A DNA stretch of 10,054 nt from an uncultured Eubacterium sp. (GTDB taxonomy: Bacteria; Bacillota; Clostridia; Lachnospirales; Lachnospiraceae): assembly GCA_904502145.1 (NCBI GenBank), contig CAJGDH010000054.1:1-10054 (forward strand). The letters run 5' to 3'. Under the pieces are notes generated by a model. The model did not search any database and was not told the origin of the DNA. It worked only from the letters and a program-made list of their open reading frames with translations. Positions 7,391 through 10,054 of this stretch are shown here, piece by piece; within the stretch, counting starts at the first letter, position 1, and every line of letters begins with the position of its first letter. A program made the position numbers and the translations under genes.

Positions 7391-7786
7391 CTACATAATG
7401 TCGGAATCGGTTTTTGCCTCCGGACGTCTGACGATGACATCGGCGACGATACACATGCCGACCCATACCAGTGTGATCAGAACAGCCATCGAAACACCAA
7501 CCGTAGCCATCTCGTGAAGCATCTCCGCCGTATCGGACTGACTGGCCATCGCTGTCAGGAAGGGGAACCAGGGCACAACTTCACCGTGCCAGATATGTTC
7601 AAATGCCAGCAGGACCACACCTCCCCAGAGCATCCAGGACAGCCATCTCAGCTTCCTGCTCCACGGGATCGTTGACTTGACGGTCATTTCACCGCTGTCC
7701 TTTACCGACTGTTCCTTTTTCTCTTCCACTTTTTCGACGGCTTTTACCACCGCAGCCTCCGCTGCTGTCACTAAAAAACAAGCCAT
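7391..7786 (-). CDS. Small conserved membrane protein of unknown function, first gene of pair
   Basis: 131 residues starting at an ATG preceded by AGGAGG with a 7-base spacer. The N-terminus begins with a short hydrophobic or amphipathic stretch (MACFLVTAAEAAVV) and then a charged Lys/Glu segment (18-37). Two transmembrane segments follow, at about 48-66 and about 93-118, before a charged tail. The notable part is the loop and membrane borders: LLAFEHIWHGEVVPWFPF (59-76) with Glu63, His64 and His67, and AEMLHEMATVGV (87-98) with Glu88, His91 and Glu92. Clustered histidines and glutamates beside the membrane could bind a metal or haem, but I have no family evidence for that. The gene is preceded by a terminator-containing leader (see 7841-7882) and followed 10 bases later by the second membrane protein; the two share the terminator at 7015-7041. 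Confidence 0.87.
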   Translation of the reverse strand: MACFLVTAAEAAVVKAVEKVEEKKEQSVKDSGEMTVKSTIPWSRKLRWLSWMLWGGVVLLAFEHIWHGEVVPWFPFLTAMASQSDTAEMLHEMATVGVSMAVLITLVWVGMCIVADVIVRRPEAKTDSDIM

Positions 7787-7840
7787 AATGTCTCCTCCTT
7801 TTCTCCTTGGGTTTTACCGGTACGGATGATCAGTACAAGT

Positions 7841-7882
7841 AAAAAAAGGCATACGAATCTCTTCCTGAGAATCGTATGCCTT
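7841..7882 (-). terminator. Intrinsic terminator in the leader of the membrane-protein operon (possible attenuator)
   Basis: On the minus strand, AAGGCATACGATTCTC, an AGGAA loop and GAGATTCGTATGCCTT form a 16-bp stem with one mismatch, followed by a run of seven T (plus-strand A-run 7841-7847). It sits about 75 bases after the predicted transcription start of the 7964-7993 promoter and about 55 bases before the start codon at 7786. It could terminate the DUF3842 transcript that comes from upstream, attenuate the membrane-pair operon, or end a short stand-alone RNA. The hairpin itself is clear; its role is not. Confidence 0.88.
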
Positions 7883-7894
7883 CATGACACACCT

Positions 7895-7969
7895 TTAAAT
7901 CAATTCCATCAGCACTTCTGTGCTTCCCATATTCCGATATCTTCAGATATCTTAGGATAGTTCATTATA
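7895..7969 (-). promoter_or_regulatory. Leader segment with direct repeats and small hairpins upstream of the attenuator-like terminator
   Basis: Reading the minus strand from the -10 box, the first 20 or so transcribed bases hold AAGATATC twice with a 10-base period (plus-strand 7936-7943 and 7946-7953), which also fold as GATATC-TGAA-GATATC. Next comes a GCAC-AGAA-GTGC hairpin (7912-7923). A short frame of 11 codons (MGSTEVLMELI) runs from 7930 to the TAA at 7895, with no convincing ribosome site. I could not match this leader to any riboswitch class I know. Confidence 0.45.
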
Positions 7970-7993
7970 CCCTTTTTGCCCCGCATCTGTCAA
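7964..7993 (-). promoter_or_regulatory. Consensus sigma-A promoter for the membrane-protein operon leader
   Basis: On the minus strand, a perfect TTGACA (7993-7988), an 18-base spacer and a perfect TATAAT (7969-7964). Transcription would start near 7957, giving a leader of about 170 bases before the start codon at 7786. It is the strongest promoter by consensus in the window, and nothing else that looks like a promoter lies between the leader terminator and the gene. Confidence 0.8.
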
Positions 7994-8021
7994 TCGTCTG
8001 TCCTCACTTGACAAGATCGGG

Positions 8022-8435
8022 TCACAGGTAACTTTTCAACTGCTGTACGGCATCCGCGATCAGTCTGCCGGTGGAGAAATCCGAAACCCCGGCAATATAG
8101 TTATCACAGTTGCTGAAGGGTATCATGATTCGTTTGGCTCTTGCCTGGGCGATGGTGCGGGCCATATCCGGGGTGATCTCCCCCAGCATGGCATCGGCGA
8201 TTACCATGCCGATGGGACCGATGATGATATCCGCTTTATTGCTCACCACCCGGGCCGCGTTCTCCCCTGTGGCGGCCTCATCCGCCCCGGCTTTCAGCAT
8301 GGCACTGGTGGCTGCGGAGTTGGTCCCGACCGCGATGAGATAGGTACCGGTGACCTCTTTCCTGATCTGGCTGATCAGCTGTCTGCCCAGTCCTCCTCCC
8401 TGGGCATCCAGGATCATGACCACTGTATCCTTCAT
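8022..8435 (-). CDS. DUF3842 family protein
   Basis: 137 residues. The N-terminal ILDAQGGGLGRQLISQIRK (8-26) is a Rossmann-like glycine-rich nucleotide-binding loop, followed by IAVGTNSAATSAMLKAGADE and TGENA, then DIIIGPIGMVIADAMLGEIT and RIMIPFSNCDNYIAGV, all in the order I know from DUF3842 proteins. A cytoplasmic alpha/beta protein with no membrane segment; the family has no established activity that I know of. The start has AGGGGG 9 bases upstream. It is flanked on the upstream side by the terminator of the rhodanese-TtcA gene (8504-8542), so it is probably its own transcript, and on the downstream side by the promoter of the membrane-protein operon, 29 bases past its stop. Confidence 0.9.
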   Translation of the reverse strand: MKDTVVMILDAQGGGLGRQLISQIRKEVTGTYLIAVGTNSAATSAMLKAGADEAATGENAARVVSNKADIIIGPIGMVIADAMLGEITPDMARTIAQARAKRIMIPFSNCDNYIAGVSDFSTGRLIADAVQQLKSYL

Positions 8436-8474
8436 TTCCCTATTCCCCCTTAAAAAGATAAAAATGACTTACTT

Positions 8475-8504
8475 AGTATAATATCATAATTATCCTAATG
8501 ATAA
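8475..8504 (-). promoter_or_regulatory. Weak candidate promoter of the DUF3842 gene
   Basis: On the minus strand, TTATCA (8504-8499), an 18-base spacer and TATACT (8480-8475). The -35 matches only 4 of 6 and overlaps the T-tract of the preceding terminator. The region is AT-rich, so chance matches are likely. Confidence 0.3.
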
Positions 8505-8542
8505 AAGAAAAAGGCACCAATCTCAAAAGATTGTATGCCCTT
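8504..8542 (-). terminator. Intrinsic terminator after the rhodanese-TtcA gene
   Basis: On the minus strand, GGCATACAATCT, a TTTG loop, AGATTGGTGCC and TTTTTCTTTT; the stem pairs with one small bulge. It begins a few bases after the stop codon at 8546. Its 5' arm (GGCATACAATCT) resembles that of the hairpin at 7846-7882 (GGCATACGATTCTC). Confidence 0.85.
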
Positions 8543-8545
8543 AAT

Positions 8546-9679
8546 TCAATCCTTATAAGTATCCAGAAAATGATGCATCTGGCCATTCTGCTTATAAGAA
8601 ATCAGTGTGTCGAGACACACGTTATTCATGCTGTTGAAGATATTAGTCTCAATATGTAGATTTGATTCCTTCAGACGCCGGATCAGCAACTTTGTCTCCA
8701 TCCGTTTTGAGATCAACGCCCCATCCTCGCGGCAAGAGCTGCAGGTATCGGTAAAGTGACATGCACATTGGATAAAATGCAGACCGTGATAGTCCCGCCA
8801 TGCCTTGATATCGTCCTCACGAACAAAATACAATGGCCGGATCAGCTCCATTCCTTCAAAATTGGTGCTGTGGAGTTTTGGCATCATGCCCTGCATCTGA
8901 CCGCTCCAGAGCATTCCCATCAAGGTTGTTTCAATGACATCGTCATAATGATGTCCCAGTGCGATCTTATTACAGCCAAGTTCCCTGGCCTTACTGTAGA
9001 GATATCCGCGCCGCATTCTTGCGCACAGATAACAGGGGGATTTTTCTATTCTGTAGACCGCATCGAAGATGGAGGTTTCGAAGATCTGTATGGGAACACC
9101 GAGGGTCTCGGCGTTGTACTCTATCAGCGTACGGTTTAGCTCGTTGTATCCCGGATCCATAACCAGGAACACTAGCTCGAAGGATAGTTTTTTGTTTCTT
9201 TGCAATTGCTGAAACAGTTTTGCCATCAGCATGGAGTCCTTGCCGCCGGATATACATACCGCTATCCTGTCCCCTGGTTCGACAAGCTCATACTCCATGA
9301 TTGCCTTATAGAAGGGATTAAACAGCCTTTCCCTGAACTTTCTTCTTTTCCCGAGGGGTTCTTCAATCTCCTCGGAGCGGTCTTTTTTAAGAAGCTGTTT
9401 TCTTAGCCAGGAATCGTAGCCGCCCGATAAACTATAGGCATCATATCCCAGATCCCGAAGTTCTTCACAGGGAATGATACTTTGTGTTCCGTGCATACAG
9501 AACAGGATGATTTTCTTATCCCTGGGCAAAAGATTCTTCTCCATATGCTCAGCCATGTCCCTCAGGTTTACAGCCCCCGGTATGGTGCCATAGGAATAGG
9601 ATATGCTGTCTCTGATATCGTATAGTACATATGTGCTTTCTGGCAGATCTGCCAGCTGCTCTATTGTTATTTCACTCAT
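8546..9679 (-). CDS. Rhodanese domain fused to a TtcA-like PP-loop tRNA thiolation ATPase
   Basis: The start at 9679 (377 aa) is chosen because GGAGGT lies 4-5 bases upstream; the in-frame ATG at 9694 has a weaker site. Residues 1-95 are a rhodanese domain (VLYDIRDS, then YGTIPGAVNL) with the sulfur-carrying Cys61 in the loop CMHGTQS. After a charged linker comes a PP-loop ATPase: VCISGGKDSMLMA (about 140-152), the TtcA-type CYLCARMRRGYLY (CxxC near 215), and LGHHYDDVIETTLMG (about 232-246). A further cysteine group, CACHFTDTCSSC (about 303-314), provides the remaining cluster ligand. TtcA enzymes use a [4Fe-4S] cluster and ATP to make 2-thiocytidine 32 in tRNA; the fused rhodanese would deliver persulfide sulfur. 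The target base is inferred from family, and other U- or C-thiolating relatives are possible. Confidence 0.9.
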   Translation of the reverse strand: MSEITIEQLADLPESTYVLYDIRDSISYSYGTIPGAVNLRDMAEHMEKNLLPRDKKIILFCMHGTQSIIPCEELRDLGYDAYSLSGGYDSWLRKQLLKKDRSEEIEEPLGKRRKFRERLFNPFYKAIMEYELVEPGDRIAVCISGGKDSMLMAKLFQQLQRNKKLSFELVFLVMDPGYNELNRTLIEYNAETLGVPIQIFETSIFDAVYRIEKSPCYLCARMRRGYLYSKARELGCNKIALGHHYDDVIETTLMGMLWSGQMQGMMPKLHSTNFEGMELIRPLYFVREDDIKAWRDYHGLHFIQCACHFTDTCSSCREDGALISKRMETKLLIRRLKESNLHIETNIFNSMNNVCLDTLISYKQNGQMHHFLDTYKD

Positions 9680-9727
9680 GAATACCTCCGCCATGATCTA
9701 ATTACCTACTTATTTCATAGGTTTATT

Positions 9728-9756
9728 ATAATATCACGGTTTCAGTATGATTTCAA
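9728..9756 (-). promoter_or_regulatory. Candidate promoter of the rhodanese-TtcA gene
   Basis: On the minus strand, TTGAAA (9756-9751), a 17-base spacer and TATTAT (9733-9728). It lies in an AT-rich stretch that also contains TATAAT in both directions (9725-9732), so the exact boxes are uncertain. The leader to the start at 9679 would be about 45 bases. Confidence 0.42.
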
Positions 9757-10054
9757 TACATTTTAGAGGTGCATCTTCTCCTCCTTCATCACATTCTCTG
9801 TATTCTTTTCTTCCGCTCATGGATATTCTTCTTTTATCCCGGAAAGAATCGAAACCTATACCAAACGGTTTCATAATACTTCCGCATACAAAATCAGAAG
9901 CCGGTGACAGGTGGATACCTTTAACATCCCGGGCATGGTTCGTATTAGATACGTTTAAAAAACATAATGAAGACCGTGGCTGGTATGATGATGATTTTAT
10001 CTTTCTTAATATTAAGACTCACAAGCGCACTTCTACAGATGCCTTGTCAACCTA
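9747..10054 (+). pseudogene. Tyrosine recombinase (integrase) fragment, N-terminal half missing, continues past window edge
   Basis: An open frame of 102 codons from the ATG at 9747 runs off the right edge without a stop. From about residue 55 it reads like the middle of the catalytic domain of phage/ICE integrases: HTKSEAGDRWIPLTSRAW carries the beta-hairpin lysine and the family pattern TKxxAGxRxIPLT, followed by LDTFKKHNEDRGW and DDDFIF. The first 35 or so residues (Ser/Pro-rich) do not look like an integrase, and the space to the left is occupied by the promoter and start of the rhodanese-TtcA gene. So the core-binding domain and the first catalytic arginine are absent. The HxxR and tyrosine motifs would lie beyond base 10054. 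No ribosome site precedes 9747 or the in-frame ATG at 9819. The stretch is more AT-rich than the genes to its left. It may be a decayed remnant or the end of a rearranged mobile element. Confidence 0.7.

Noticed and set aside
7814..7885. 23-codon minus-strand frame (MKAYDSQEEIRMPFFT...) with an upstream AAAGGTG
   Set aside because: It overlaps the terminator hairpin stem almost entirely, so its codons are explained by the stem; kept only as a remote possibility for a leader peptide.

Overview
The window looks like chromosomal DNA from a Lachnospiraceae-type gut clostridium (Firmicutes, class Clostridia). The evidence is strong AGGAGG-type ribosome-binding sites, sigma-A-like promoters, intrinsic terminators, a DUF3842 protein, a secreted protein with W-rich repeats and an Fn3-like tail, and a small membrane-protein pair of a type I associate with this group. 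The family placement is inference; no rRNA or marker gene is present to fix it.

Layout. (1) Bases 2-412 (+) are the 3' end of an NADP-type glutamate dehydrogenase gene, closed by a bidirectional terminator at 470-513. (2) Facing it on the minus strand is a secreted, lysine-rich repeat/Fn3-like protein (531-1631), and upstream of that a shortened, divergent RlmH-like SPOUT methyltransferase (1748-2164). (3) A divergent intergenic region with promoters in both directions leads to a ClC-family anion transporter on the plus strand (2333-3625). (4) Converging on it from the minus strand is a two-gene unit: a membrane-anchored SpoIIE/RsbU-type PP2C phosphatase (5064-6842) followed 10 bases later by a MATE exporter (3647-5053). 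(5) Next, also on the minus strand, is a pair of small conserved membrane proteins of unknown function (7391-7786 and 7066-7380). It is preceded by a long leader that holds a consensus promoter, 10-bp-period direct repeats, two small hairpins and an intrinsic terminator ahead of the first gene, an arrangement that suggests transcription attenuation. (6) A DUF3842 gene (8022-8435) and a rhodanese-TtcA-like fusion (8546-9679) follow, each on the minus strand. (7) At the right edge (9747-10054, +) an open frame running off the window encodes the middle of a tyrosine recombinase whose N-terminal half is missing, which suggests the decayed edge of a mobile element.

Functionally most of the window is ordinary housekeeping and envelope biology: nitrogen assimilation, ion and drug transport, signalling and tRNA thiolation. 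The parts most worth a second look are the leader and the unknown membrane pair, the RlmH-like protein that lacks the usual glycine-rich SAM loop, and the integrase remnant. I saw no CRISPR array, defence island, rRNA or tRNA.
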